Shown in pieces: positions 1 to 7,550 of a stretch of DNA of 64,000 nt; positions within the stretch are counted from its first letter, which is position 1, and each line of letters begins with the position of its first letter. The DNA is taken from NCBI RefSeq assembly GCF_021390175.1, contig NZ_CP090004.1:3525001-3589000 (forward strand), in the 5' to 3' direction. The notes beneath the pieces are model-generated. The model was not told the origin of the DNA. It did not search any database and worked only from the letters and a program-made list of their open reading frames with translations. This DNA is from Flagellimonas sp. HMM57. GTDB taxonomy: Bacteria > Bacteroidota > Bacteroidia > Flavobacteriales > Flavobacteriaceae. The translations under genes were made by a program, and so were the position numbers.

Positions 1-575
1 CCATGGAAGATAGGGAAGTTACTATTGCGAGGGCTAGGTTTACGGTAACGTATCCCAGCAGTTTTATGTTGGTTGCCAGTATGAATCCAAGTCCGGGCGG
101 CTATTTTAATGACCCCGATGCGCCCGTGACGTCTTCACCACTGGAGATGCAACGGTATTTGGGAAAAATCTCAGGTCCATTGTTGGACAGAATCGACATC
201 CATATTGAAGTAACCCCAGTGCCTTTTGAAAAACTTTCTGAGGATAGAAAGGCTGAGTCCAGTATGGATATCCGTAAGCGTGTAACGGTTGCGCGTGAAA
301 TCCAGACCAAACGTTTTAAAACATTAGAACATCTACACTATAATGCCCAAATGAATACGAAACAGATTAGGGAGTTCTGTATTTTGGATGAAGCCTCGAA
401 GCAATTGTTGAAAAGCGCCATGGAACGTTTGAACCTTTCCGCTAGGGCGTATGACCGAATTTTAAAAGTCGCTAGAACCATAGCTGATTTGGAGGGCTTG
501 GCTGCTATAGCTGGGAACCATATCTCTGAAGCGATTCAATACCGTAGTTTGGATAGGGAGGGTTGGTTGGGGTAA
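1..575 (+). CDS. ComM/YifB family Mg-chelatase-like AAA ATPase, C-terminal part (5' end outside window)
   Basis: The reading frame is open from the first base, so this is the last ~191 codons of a gene that starts left of the window. The segment has the C-terminal half of a YifB/ComM-type AAA+ protein: the sensor-like stretch VASMNPSPGGYF, then LDRIDIHIEV, then the helical Mg_chelatase C domain (RAYDRILKVARTIADL, and GNHISEAIQYRSLD near the end). Family members are about 510 residues; in naturally transformable bacteria ComM is a branch-migration helicase acting on transformation intermediates. The Walker A region lies outside the window. The stop is TAA at 573-575, five bases from the end of the convergent aminotransferase gene, with no obvious terminator between them. 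Confidence 0.9.
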   Translation, partial: MEDREVTIARARFTVTYPSSFMLVASMNPSPGGYFNDPDAPVTSSPLEMQRYLGKISGPLLDRIDIHIEVTPVPFEKLSEDRKAESSMDIRKRVTVAREIQTKRFKTLEHLHYNAQMNTKQIREFCILDEASKQLLKSAMERLNLSARAYDRILKVARTIADLEGLAAIAGNHISEAIQYRSLDREGWLG

Positions 576-580
576 GTACT

Positions 581-1693
581 TTATCCCATCACTTTCTTCA
601 AAGCCTGCACAAACGCTTCCATTTCCTGCATGGTTCCAGTACTGATTCGGGCCCATTCCAGCATAGGTGGGAAGGGCCTGCCAATATGCACGCCTTCTTT
701 TTTCATGGCGTCATTGACTTTAGTAATATCTCGGCCTGTTTTAAAAAATACAAAATTGGTATGCGAGGGGATATACTCCAAGTCCATTTTGGTAAAGCTA
801 TCGTACAAGTAATCTTTTGCTTCCTTATTTTTTAGAATACTGAATTTGTAAAAGGCATCATCTTTAAGTGCTGTTTTTGCTGCCTGTATGGCTAATACAT
901 TGGTGTTGGCCATGATACTTTTTCGTAATCGGGAGGCAATGTCAGGTCGAGCCACCAAATAACCAATACGGAGTCCGGCCATACCATAGACTTTTGAAAA
1001 AGTCTTGGAAACGATAACATTTCGGTCTTTTTTGACCAGTTCCACCATAGAGGGATAGTCTGGTTCTGTTATGAAATCATAATAGGCTTCATCGCTAAAA
1101 ATCATGGCTTTCGTGTCAAAAGAAGTACAGAAATCCTTTAAAGCCGACTTACCCAATAATGTTCCGGTAGGGTTATTGGGATTACAAATAAAAATAAGCC
1201 CGGTTCTATTGGTCACTCTTTTGCCCATGGCTTCCAAATCATGTCCCATTCCTTCATCTACCGGTACTCGGTGAACATGCGCTCCAAAATTTTCAGCATA
1301 GCGCATCAATGCTTGGAATGTAGGGTCCGCAGCAATGATTTCCTTACCGCCAATACTATATGCAAGTCCTGTAGCTTTTAACCCTTCGGTTGAACCGCCG
1401 GTCACTACGATATGGTCCTTGGTTACTCCTTCTTTTTCCGCAATCATTCCGACCAATTCTGAAAATACTATCGAAGGATATCGACATGCGATATCGAAAG
1501 ATTCCGCTATAGTTGCCCTAACTTTCTCTGATGGCCCAAAAGGGTTTTCATTGGAATTAAGCTTAACAACGCCATCCAATTTAAAGGGCCTGGGTTCAAA
1601 GTGATGGGCTAGTGCAGCTGTTCCACCCAAAAAAGCAAAACCACTGGACAGTCCTACGGTTTTAAGCCAATGTCTTCTATCAATAGTTTTCAT
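581..1693 (-). CDS. Tat-exported HisC-like class I/II aminotransferase
   Basis: A 370-residue fold-type I PLP aminotransferase resembling histidinol-phosphate aminotransferase. The PLP lysine is in TFSK (K234), with the usual NPNNPTG at 171-177, DEAYYDF from 201, and the substrate-carboxylate arginine in LRIGYL. The N-terminus is unusual for HisC: DRRHWLKTVGLSSGFAFLGG reads as a twin-arginine signal peptide (RR at 6-7 followed by a weakly hydrophobic stretch), so the folded holoenzyme is probably exported to the periplasm. No other his genes are nearby, so a role in histidine synthesis is unlikely; amino-acid or phosphonate-like substrates in the envelope are possible, but the substrate is unknown. 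It is convergent with the ComM-like gene. Confidence 0.85.
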   Translation of the reverse strand: MKTIDRRHWLKTVGLSSGFAFLGGTAALAHHFEPRPFKLDGVVKLNSNENPFGPSEKVRATIAESFDIACRYPSIVFSELVGMIAEKEGVTKDHIVVTGGSTEGLKATGLAYSIGGKEIIAADPTFQALMRYAENFGAHVHRVPVDEGMGHDLEAMGKRVTNRTGLIFICNPNNPTGTLLGKSALKDFCTSFDTKAMIFSDEAYYDFITEPDYPSMVELVKKDRNVIVSKTFSKVYGMAGLRIGYLVARPDIASRLRKSIMANTNVLAIQAAKTALKDDAFYKFSILKNKEAKDYLYDSFTKMDLEYIPSHTNFVFFKTGRDITKVNDAMKKEGVHIGRPFPPMLEWARISTGTMQEMEAFVQALKKVMG

Positions 1694-1868
1694 GGTTGAT
1701 TATTTAGTTTCAAAAAGGTACAAAAAATACAGAGACATTGGGTTATCTCATTACTTCGCATTTAATGATATGTACTTTTTTAAGATATGGATTGTAAATA
1801 TAATATTAGAAACGCATAAATACTGTAAGTGTATGAAAATCAAGTAATTTTATTGTATTTCAAACGCT

Positions 1869-1894
1869 TTGTAATTTTATTTATATTAATTTTG
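1869..1894 (+). promoter_or_regulatory. Putative Bacteroidota promoter for the cupin gene
   Basis: TAATTTTG at 1887-1894 matches the -7 consensus TAnnTTTG, and a TTG at 1869-1871 lies 15 bases upstream as a possible -33 element (shorter than the usual spacing). Transcription would begin near 1900, which argues for the cupin start at 1925 and against the longer upstream reading frame. Confidence 0.5.
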
Positions 1895-1924
1895 CAATCC
1901 TTTTTTAAGAAAAAGCTTACGGAT

Positions 1925-2335
1925 ATGCAATGTGTTGAATTGAACCCAGTTGGAAATTTTGATACATGGGAATTTGAAAAAATAGAGGAACTATTGCACC
2001 AAGAAATCAGTGAATCTTTGGGAGAAGTGTTGGTGTTTGAAAACGAAAGTGTCAAACTTTGGGATTTATCTCTTGATCCTGGCAAACGTGTTCCTTTCAG
2101 AAATCACAATACCAATTACAGTTGGGTATGTGCTACGGGCGGTTTGGCCCTTACACATTTTGGTAATGGTAAGATAAGCATGTTGCAACTGGAGCCTGGA
2201 GAAACTGAATATTGGGAGTTTAGGGGTAAAAACTATACCAATGACCTCCAGAACATAGGCGAAAGTCCCTTAACTTTTAATATTTTGGAATACAAAGAAG
2301 AAAGTGTTGGAAAATCTTTGTTGTTTATGGACTAG
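1925..2335 (+). CDS. Small cupin-fold protein
   Basis: 136 residues from ATG 1925. The frame is open further upstream to 1829, but that extension would overlap the promoter at 1869-1894 and translates to a low-complexity hydrophobic run, so I take the internal ATG. The body reads as a single cupin (double-stranded beta-helix): VKLWDLSLDPGKRVPF, then NYSWVCATGG, then the second motif around LEPGETEYWEFRGKNY and a final strand TFNILEYKE. The two-histidine metal site of classic cupins is incomplete, so metal binding is uncertain. Similar small cupins occur as stand-alone proteins of unknown substrate. The stop overlaps that of the convergent gene at 2332. Confidence 0.7.
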   Translation: MQCVELNPVGNFDTWEFEKIEELLHQEISESLGEVLVFENESVKLWDLSLDPGKRVPFRNHNTNYSWVCATGGLALTHFGNGKISMLQLEPGETEYWEFRGKNYTNDLQNIGESPLTFNILEYKEESVGKSLLFMD

Positions 2336-2775
2336 ATGGCCTTGATATTTGCCTTTAGCCCGGTTATGATTCCCAAGATATTTTGAACAGTGTCTTCTAA
2401 ATAATATTTGATTGCCAAATGCGGTATTCTCACTGTAGTAAAACCGTTCTTAAAAGAATGCATGGCCTCTTCTAAATCACTGATTGCCTGTTCATGGGTG
2501 ATCATATTGTAATCCTTGTCAATTTCAATATTGAGTTTTACCCTGGATATCGCAATGTCAACAGATTTTTTCCCGTCCCACCATTCCAACATTGGATTGG
2601 CGCCAACAACTTTTAGTGCGTAAAAAAGTTGTATGGCTTCGACAGGTGTATCATTGTCCAGAATGATTCTTTTAATAAGTCGAGTATGTCTTTCGCAGAG
2701 TTCTACACCTAAAGATTCCATAGATTCTTTGTGCTGTAGATATCCAATGCTTTTACCACAGTCTTTGCATGTCAT
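2332..2775 (-). CDS. Hypothetical protein with N-terminal zinc-ribbon-like motif
   Basis: 147 residues, family not recognised. The first 35 residues hold CKDCGKSIGY followed by ELCERHTRLIKR, a CxxC...CxxH pattern that could bind one zinc ion. The rest is predicted mixed alpha/beta without signal peptide or membrane segments; the middle (KSVDIAISRVKLNIEIDKDY) and DLEEAMHSF resemble the PD-(D/E)XK-like or DNA-end-binding folds of small bacterial proteins, but this is only an impression. It ends overlapping the stop of the cupin gene by 4 bases, and is divergent from the NRAMP-pxp operon. Confidence 0.6.
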   Translation of the reverse strand: MTCKDCGKSIGYLQHKESMESLGVELCERHTRLIKRIILDNDTPVEAIQLFYALKVVGANPMLEWWDGKKSVDIAISRVKLNIEIDKDYNMITHEQAISDLEEAMHSFKNGFTTVRIPHLAIKYYLEDTVQNILGIITGLKANIKAI

Positions 2776-2953
2776 GAGTATTGGTCAAGTTTAAGTCAAT
2801 TATACGATTTGGGACTATTATAACTTTACCATTCCCATATTCGTATAAAAGTTCGATGTATAGCATACCACTTTTAGATGAAATGCAATTTTTTGGATGA
2901 AATGCATCGTTTAACATAAAACCTGTTAACTTGAATCCCGAAAAAAGCATTGA

Positions 2954-4147
2954 ATGTTTAAAAAAGTAGGACCGGGTGTTCTAATTGCTGCTGCCTTCGT
3001 TGGTCCGGGTACGATTACGGTATGCACTTTGGCAGGGGTACGTTTTGGATACACCCTTATTTGGGCCTTATTATTGTCGATTCTAGCTACGATAGTGCTT
3101 CAGGAAATGGCCGGAAGAATTGGGGTTGTTACCCAGAACGGACTTGTTGATGTAGTAAAGAGCGAACTAAAAACAAAATGGATAAAAAATGCCATAGTTG
3201 GGATTGTTTTAGGCGCTATCCTTATAGGCAATGCAGCATACGAAGCTGGAAATATTGGAGGGGCAACCCTTGGGCTTGAAGGTATATTTGGGCAACGGCT
3301 ATCTTCTTTTTATCCACTGCTGATAGGAAGCTTGGCATTTCTTCTCTTATGGTTCAGTGGTTACAAAACGCTGGAGAAGGTATTTGTTGGCTTGGTGGGG
3401 GTAATGGGCGTTTGTTTTGTAATCAGTGCTTTGATGACCAAACCTGCTGTTTTACCTATGATAGAAGGAATGTTGCTTCCTTCGTTACCAGAAGGTAGTT
3501 TATTGACCGTAGTCGCCTTAGTGGGAACAACAGTAGTGCCATATAATCTTTTTCTACATGCTTCCCTTGCAAGGGAAAAATGGAAATCAAAAGATGCACT
3601 GAATACCGTGAAATGGGATACAATTATTTCTATTGCACTGGGAGGATTGGTTTCTATTGCCATAGTAATTACCGCTGCCGCTGCACCTATCAAAGATGTA
3701 ACAAATGTAATGGATATGGCAAAAGGATTGGAACCACTGTTTGGGAAAACGGCGATCTATTTTATGGGAACAGGACTTTTAGCGGCTGGAATTACTTCTG
3801 CGATAACAGCACCTCTTGCAGCAGCTTTCGTTGCCAGTAGCTGTTTTGGCTGGGATGAAGGAATGAAAAACAAAAAATTCAAGTTGGTTTGGTCAGTGGT
3901 ATTGTTATTAGGTGTTTTTTTCTTGTCATTCGATATTAAGCCGATACAGATTATACAATTCGCCCAGATAGCCAATGGTGTCCTGCTTCCGGTAATGGCG
4001 ATGCTATTGTTATGGATTGTAAACAAGAAATCTGTAATGGGAACCTACAAAAACTCAATTGTTCAAAATGTTTTGGGGTTTGTAATTGTAGGTTTTTCAA
4101 TTTTTCTGGGAGCTAAAAGTATTTTAAAAGTAATCGGGTTGTTTTAA
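2954..4147 (+). CDS. NRAMP-fold transporter linked to 5-oxoprolinase, metal-binding residues absent
   Basis: 397 residues with about 11 membrane segments and an NRAMP-like order (GPGVLIAAAFVGPGT in TM1, VVPYNLFLHASL in TM6). True NRAMP metal transporters have DPGN in TM1 and MPH in TM6; here the equivalent positions are G17-P-G-T20 and V195-P-Y197, so the Asp, Asn and Met metal ligands are all missing. The gene sits one base before pxpA and heads the pxp operon, as the related B. subtilis ycsG lies among ycsF/kipI/kipA. Inference: it imports 5-oxoproline (pyroglutamate) or a related organic solute rather than Mn/Fe. The substrate is not proven by the sequence. Confidence 0.85.
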   Translation: MFKKVGPGVLIAAAFVGPGTITVCTLAGVRFGYTLIWALLLSILATIVLQEMAGRIGVVTQNGLVDVVKSELKTKWIKNAIVGIVLGAILIGNAAYEAGNIGGATLGLEGIFGQRLSSFYPLLIGSLAFLLLWFSGYKTLEKVFVGLVGVMGVCFVISALMTKPAVLPMIEGMLLPSLPEGSLLTVVALVGTTVVPYNLFLHASLAREKWKSKDALNTVKWDTIISIALGGLVSIAIVITAAAAPIKDVTNVMDMAKGLEPLFGKTAIYFMGTGLLAAGITSAITAPLAAAFVASSCFGWDEGMKNKKFKLVWSVVLLLGVFFLSFDIKPIQIIQFAQIANGVLLPVMAMLLLWIVNKKSVMGTYKNSIVQNVLGFVIVGFSIFLGAKSILKVIGLF

Positions 4148-4891
4148 ATGGAAGGTTGGACTATAGATATAAACTGTGACGTTGGTGAAGGTATTGGAAA
4201 TGAGAAGTCACTTATGCCTCTTATTAGCTCCTGCAATATTGCTTGTGGCGGACACGCAGGTGATATAAAAAGTATGATAAAAACCGTTAAGCTGGCAGAT
4301 TCCCATAATGTTAAGGTAGGAGCGCATCCCTCATATCCTGATAAAACCAATTTCGGGAGGGAAGTGATGAAGATTTCGAATTCAGAATTGAAACAAAGTA
4401 TAATTGACCAGCTCGCAATTTTTAATGAGATCCTTCAGAAAGAAGATGTAGAACTCCACCACATTAAAGCACACGGTGCCTTATATAATCAATTAGCGAA
4501 GGATTCCGTACTTGCCAAATTATATCTCGAAGCTGTATCCGAGCATAAGAATCAAGTCTACCTTTATGTACCTTTCAAATCGGTAATTGCAGAAATAGCG
4601 GAGGAAAATGGGTTCAGAGTAATGTACGAAGCATTTGGGGATAGAAATTATAACGATGACCTTAGTTTAGTTTCGAGAAAACATAAAACTGCACTTATAC
4701 AGGAACCAGAAGGGGTTTTGAAACATATATTGCCAATCGTAAAACAAAAAAAAGTTGTTACGTTAAACGGAGAGGAAATAAGAATAATTGCAGATACCGT
4801 TTGCATTCATGGCGATACACCCACAGCATTGGAAATATTGATGTATCTTTCAAAGAAATTACCTTCTTACAAGGTGCAATTGCAAAAGTGA
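4148..4891 (+). CDS. pxpA: 5-oxoprolinase subunit PxpA (LamB/YcsF family)
   Basis: 247 residues. The N-terminal signature DINCDVGEGIGNEK and SSCNIACGGHAGD, plus KVGAHPSYPD and HHIKAHGALYNQ, define the LamB/YcsF family, whose member PxpA forms with PxpB and PxpC the prokaryotic ATP-dependent 5-oxoprolinase that opens 5-oxo-L-proline to L-glutamate. Full length for the family (about 250). It starts directly after the NRAMP-fold gene stop (ATG 4148), and its stop TGA overlaps the GTG start of pxpB as GTGA, suggesting translational coupling. It provides glutamate and disposes of the spontaneously formed oxoproline. Confidence 0.95.
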   Translation: MEGWTIDINCDVGEGIGNEKSLMPLISSCNIACGGHAGDIKSMIKTVKLADSHNVKVGAHPSYPDKTNFGREVMKISNSELKQSIIDQLAIFNEILQKEDVELHHIKAHGALYNQLAKDSVLAKLYLEAVSEHKNQVYLYVPFKSVIAEIAEENGFRVMYEAFGDRNYNDDLSLVSRKHKTALIQEPEGVLKHILPIVKQKKVVTLNGEEIRIIADTVCIHGDTPTALEILMYLSKKLPSYKVQLQK

Positions 4892-5622
4892 ACAGTTACC
4901 CCATCAGTATCAAACCGTTTGGCCAACGCGCTGTCTTAGTGGAATGGCCCAATAAAGTGGATGAATCCATTTTACAGGATATTCTTGACTTTACCAGTTC
5001 ATTCAGAAATCTTGGAATGCCGGATTGGGAAATTTCGGTTGCCTACAATTCGTTGACCATGGTGAACAACGAAGAACAGATAGATTTTAAAAGTATCAGA
5101 AAAATAATCGAAGAGTGTTATGCTGATAAGACCACACATAAGGCTCAACGAAAAAAGCATTTGTGGAAAATCCCAGTATGCTACGACGAAAATTTCGGAA
5201 TTGACATCCAAGAAGTCTCTAAAAGGCTGAATTTGTCTATTGGAGACTTAATAGAACTGCATACCTCTTATGAATATGTGGTATTTGGAATAGGCTTTTT
5301 ACCAGGCTTTATGTATTTGGGAGGTTTGCCCAAAATACTTGAAATACCTAGAAGAAACCAGCCAAGACTCGATGTGGTTAAAGGTTCGGTTGGCCTTGCA
5401 GCCAAACAAACGGGAATATATCCACAAGATTCACCGGGCGGTTGGAATATTATTGGCAGGTGTCCCATTCCTGTTTTTAACCCTAAAGCAGAGAACCCCT
5501 GTTTCGTAAATGTTGGTGACAAAATTATGTTCCATGAAATATCGAGAGCGGAATACGATTTACATAAGATTGAAGGGGAGGTAGGTATCTATGCACCAGA
5601 AAAAATCATTATAGATGCTTAA
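4888..5622 (+). CDS. pxpB: 5-oxoprolinase subunit PxpB (KipI family)
   Basis: 244 residues from GTG 4888, which overlaps the pxpA stop (GTGA); the frame is open to 4801 but that part lies inside pxpA, so I prefer the GTG. The protein begins with ISIKPFGQRAVLVEW and carries the KipI/AHS1 signature VVFGIGFLPGFMYLGG and PGGWNIIGRCPIPVF. PxpB is the KipI homologue; with PxpC it forms the biotin-carboxylase-like AHS1/AHS2 pair that phosphorylates and processes oxoproline bound by PxpA. B. subtilis KipI was first described as an inhibitor of sporulation kinase A, a function unlikely here because the organism is not a spore former. Confidence 0.93.
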   Translation: MNSYPISIKPFGQRAVLVEWPNKVDESILQDILDFTSSFRNLGMPDWEISVAYNSLTMVNNEEQIDFKSIRKIIEECYADKTTHKAQRKKHLWKIPVCYDENFGIDIQEVSKRLNLSIGDLIELHTSYEYVVFGIGFLPGFMYLGGLPKILEIPRRNQPRLDVVKGSVGLAAKQTGIYPQDSPGGWNIIGRCPIPVFNPKAENPCFVNVGDKIMFHEISRAEYDLHKIEGEVGIYAPEKIIIDA

Positions 5623-6454
5623 AGTCCTTAAATCAGGTTTTTTTACCAGTATACAGGATACAGGTAGGTTTGGATACAGGGAAATGGGTGTTCCTGTATC
5701 TGGAGCTATGGATGATGCAGCTGTGAGAAAGGCAAATATGCTTTTGGACAATAATCTAAAGGCAGCCGTTTTGGAAATTACAATGACTGGTCCAGATTTG
5801 GAGTTTGAGTTGCCAACATACATATGCTTGGCCGGTGCCGATATGTCGCCAACTTTGAATGGGAAGCCTTTAGAGCATTATAGTGTCATTAAAGTTTCGG
5901 GAGGTGATGTGCTCTCCTATGGAAAGCTAAAACATGGTTTTAGAAGTTATCTTGCTATAAAAAAGGGTTTTCAGACCAAAAGGGTGTTGGACAGTCGTTC
6001 CCAGTACTTTCCAGTAACTCCCAAAAGCTCGGTGCAGAATCGGGATGAAATCTCTTACTTAGAGACTTCTGATTTTAAACCGACAATCTCAGAAATAAAG
6101 ACGGAGGTCAGTTCCAATCTAAATACCTTGGAAGTGTACAAAGGACCTGAATTCTCTATACTGTCAATAGATCAGTTGGCTATACTGTTCAAAAAAGGCT
6201 TTACGATTTCCAAGGAAAATAATAGGATGGCCTATCAGTTAAAAGAACTAATAGAAAAACATGATTATTCCATGTTAACCTCTGGAACTTTACCAGGCAC
6301 CGTTCAGCTTACCCCTGCAGGTAGACTCATAATTTTAATGAAAGATGGCCAGACTACTGGTGGATATCCGAGAGTGTTGCAACTTTCCGAAGCTTCTATC
6401 TCTATACTTGCCCAAAAAAAATATGGGGATACGATTTCTTTTAAACTGCTATAG
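5615..6454 (+). CDS. pxpC: 5-oxoprolinase subunit PxpC (KipA/biotin-dependent carboxyltransferase family)
   Basis: 279 residues; ATG 5615 overlaps the last codons of pxpB by 8 bases. The AHS2 signature GFFTSIQDTGRFGYREMGVP and SGAMD is at the N-terminus, with LPGTVQLTPAGRLIILMKDGQTTGGYPR near the C-terminus. Full length for PxpC, slightly short of the usual 300-330. Last gene of the four-gene run; it ends 4 bases from the stop of the convergent nitroreductase with no terminator hairpin visible. Function: with PxpA and PxpB, ATP-dependent cleavage of 5-oxoproline to glutamate. Confidence 0.92.
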   Translation: MLKVLKSGFFTSIQDTGRFGYREMGVPVSGAMDDAAVRKANMLLDNNLKAAVLEITMTGPDLEFELPTYICLAGADMSPTLNGKPLEHYSVIKVSGGDVLSYGKLKHGFRSYLAIKKGFQTKRVLDSRSQYFPVTPKSSVQNRDEISYLETSDFKPTISEIKTEVSSNLNTLEVYKGPEFSILSIDQLAILFKKGFTISKENNRMAYQLKELIEKHDYSMLTSGTLPGTVQLTPAGRLIILMKDGQTTGGYPRVLQLSEASISILAQKKYGDTISFKLL

Positions 6455-6458
6455 AGCC

Positions 6459-7188
6459 TTAGATTCTTTTGTAAACGTCTTTAAAAGGCACTCTAAATCT
6501 AGGCCCATAGACTCCTTTTTCATCCCGAACTCCACAACCTATCACCATATTGATTTCAGCACCGCTTGGCAACCCAAGAATACGCTTTACCATCAAAGTA
6601 TCGCTACCTTCCATGGGGCAAGTATCATAACCAAGGGCGGCCATGCTTATCATAAAATTTTGTGCTGCCAGACCAACACTTTTATGTGCAACAATGCGCA
6701 TGTCTGATTGCCGAACTTGACGATAGGTAGGCCTAAAAATCCCGATAATTTGAAATATCAAGTATTTTAACCATCCAAATATTCCCAAAAAGTCAAAATA
6801 AACAGAGGGTATCAATTTTTTATAATAATTCAGCGCAAATTTCTCTCTACCTGAATATTCTTCTTCTGGTTTGTCACCATAGATGGATTTTAAGAAATCC
6901 AGATTGGCTTTCGCTCTTTTACGCCATAAATCCTTTCTTGCCACTACAACGACCATTTGTTTAGCGGTTTTTGCCGCATTTTGACCTAAACAGGCTTTAG
7001 TCATCTGTTTTAGGTTATCCCTATCAGCTATATGATAAAACTCCCATAATTGCAGATTACTGCTAGTGGGCGCTAAAACTGCATTTTCAATGCATTGTTT
7101 TACAACATCGGAATCCAATTCAACATCACTCTTAAAAATACGTACGGAGCGACGATGGTGAATAGCTTCGGTAACTGTTTTTTTCCAT
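6459..7188 (-). CDS. Nitroreductase-family flavoprotein; N-terminus out of frame at an A7 tract
   Basis: The continuous frame from TTG 7118 gives 219 residues (LDSDVVKQCIENAVLAPTSSNLQLWEF... ending VPFKDVYKRI) and clearly belongs to the nitroreductase FMN-oxidoreductase family. Upstream of that TTG the same frame continues as AIHHRRSVRIFKSDVE, the classic family N-terminus, up to a stop at 7215, but contains no start codon. An ATG at 7188 lies one base out of frame, separated by seven A residues; with six A the product would read MEKTVTEAIHHRRSVRIF, a normal start for about 242 residues. So either the A7 is a sequencing error, the gene is inactive, or slippage restores it. The middle contains a hydrophobic insertion (WLKYLIFQIIGIF), unusual for a soluble nitroreductase. 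Confidence 0.8.
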
Positions 7189-7222
7189 GTCGTTAAAGAT
7201 ACCGAAACGAACTTTTACAAAA

Positions 7223-7230
7223 TATTTTTG
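7223..7230 (+). promoter_or_regulatory. Candidate -7 box for the ilv leader transcript
   Basis: TATTTTTG fits TAnnTTTG. No clear -33 TTG is present 17-23 bases upstream. Transcription would start near 7236, only about 7 bases before the GTG of the leader peptide, so the leader would be almost leaderless itself. The spacing is unusual, hence moderate-low confidence. Confidence 0.4.
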
Positions 7231-7242
7231 TATCATTGAAAT

Positions 7243-7299
7243 GTGAAAACAAAAAATCTGATTAATAGCGTCGTCATTAACATTCCATATTTGGAGTGA
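7243..7299 (+). CDS. Leader peptide of the ilv operon (18 codons)
   Basis: GTG at 7243 opens an 18-codon frame ending in TGA at 7297-7299: MKTKNLINSVVINIPYLE. Seven of 18 codons are Leu, Ile or Val (CTG, ATT, GTC, GTC, ATT, ATT, TTG), the end-products of the downstream operon, like the leader peptides of enterobacterial ilv operons. An in-frame TGA at 7237 excludes any earlier start. The stop codon overlaps the first arm of the antiterminator. The peptide is too short for homology; the support is composition, position and the RNA structures that follow. Confidence 0.65.
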   Translation: MKTKNLINSVVINIPYLE

Positions 7300-7357
7300 T
7301 ACAGCTACGCCATTAATTTAAAAAAGCCTGTATCAAAAGCTGATACAGGCTTTTTTT
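7297..7357 (+). promoter_or_regulatory. Transcription attenuator of the ilvDBNCA operon
   Basis: Three segments can pair in two exclusive ways. Segment 1, TGATACAGCT at 7297-7306, starts at the leader stop codon. Segment 2, AGCCTGTATCA at 7325-7335, pairs either with segment 1 (8 consecutive pairs, a one-base bulge at 7327, then 2 pairs) or with segment 3, TGATACAGGCT at 7341-7351 (11 pairs, 5-base loop), followed by T7 at 7351-7357. Inference: a ribosome stalled at the Leu/Ile/Val codons leaves segment 1 free and the antiterminator forms; a ribosome reaching the stop covers segment 1 and the terminator forms. This is the classical amino-acid attenuation scheme. Confidence 0.7.
7325..7357 (+). 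terminator. Rho-independent terminator inside the ilv leader
   Basis: Perfect 11-bp stem (arms 7325-7335 and 7341-7351, loop AAAGC) followed by seven T; the A-run at 7321-7325 can lengthen the stem. It lies about 190 bases before ilvD and after no long gene on this strand, which fits a premature terminator rather than an end-of-operon signal. The upstream A-run may let it work in both directions. Confidence 0.85.
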
Positions 7358-7475
7358 ATACATCCAATAAAATAAGTGGATATAGGATTTTAAATCAAAG
7401 TAAATATCTGAAAAACAATAAATTATGTGTTTTTTATTTTGGATGGATTTAGAACACCTTAAACTGTTAAAATTA

Positions 7476-7501
7476 TTGGGTTTTTGAAACATCTATCTTT
7501 G
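7476..7501 (+). promoter_or_regulatory. Second promoter close to ilvD
   Basis: TATCTTTG at 7494-7501 is an exact TAnnTTTG box, with TTG at 7476-7478 spaced 15 bases upstream. Transcription would start near 7507 and give a 44-base 5' UTR for ilvD that bypasses the attenuator. If both promoters are used the operon would have an attenuated and a constitutive input. Confidence 0.5.
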
Positions 7502-7550
7502 ATTATAGGAGTAAATTCAACAAAAATCCAGAATTGAAAGAAATACGTTA

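Noticed and set aside
2753..2950. A 65-codon minus-strand frame between the zinc-ribbon-like gene and the NRAMP gene.
   Set aside because: Overlaps the start of the neighbouring gene by 23 bases, has no recognisable domain, and occupies the control region of the divergent operon.
7321..7357. Reading the 7325-7357 hairpin as an end-of-gene terminator for the nitroreductase or another gene.
   Set aside because: No gene on the plus strand ends just before it except the 18-codon leader frame, and the nitroreductase lies on the other strand and ends far away.
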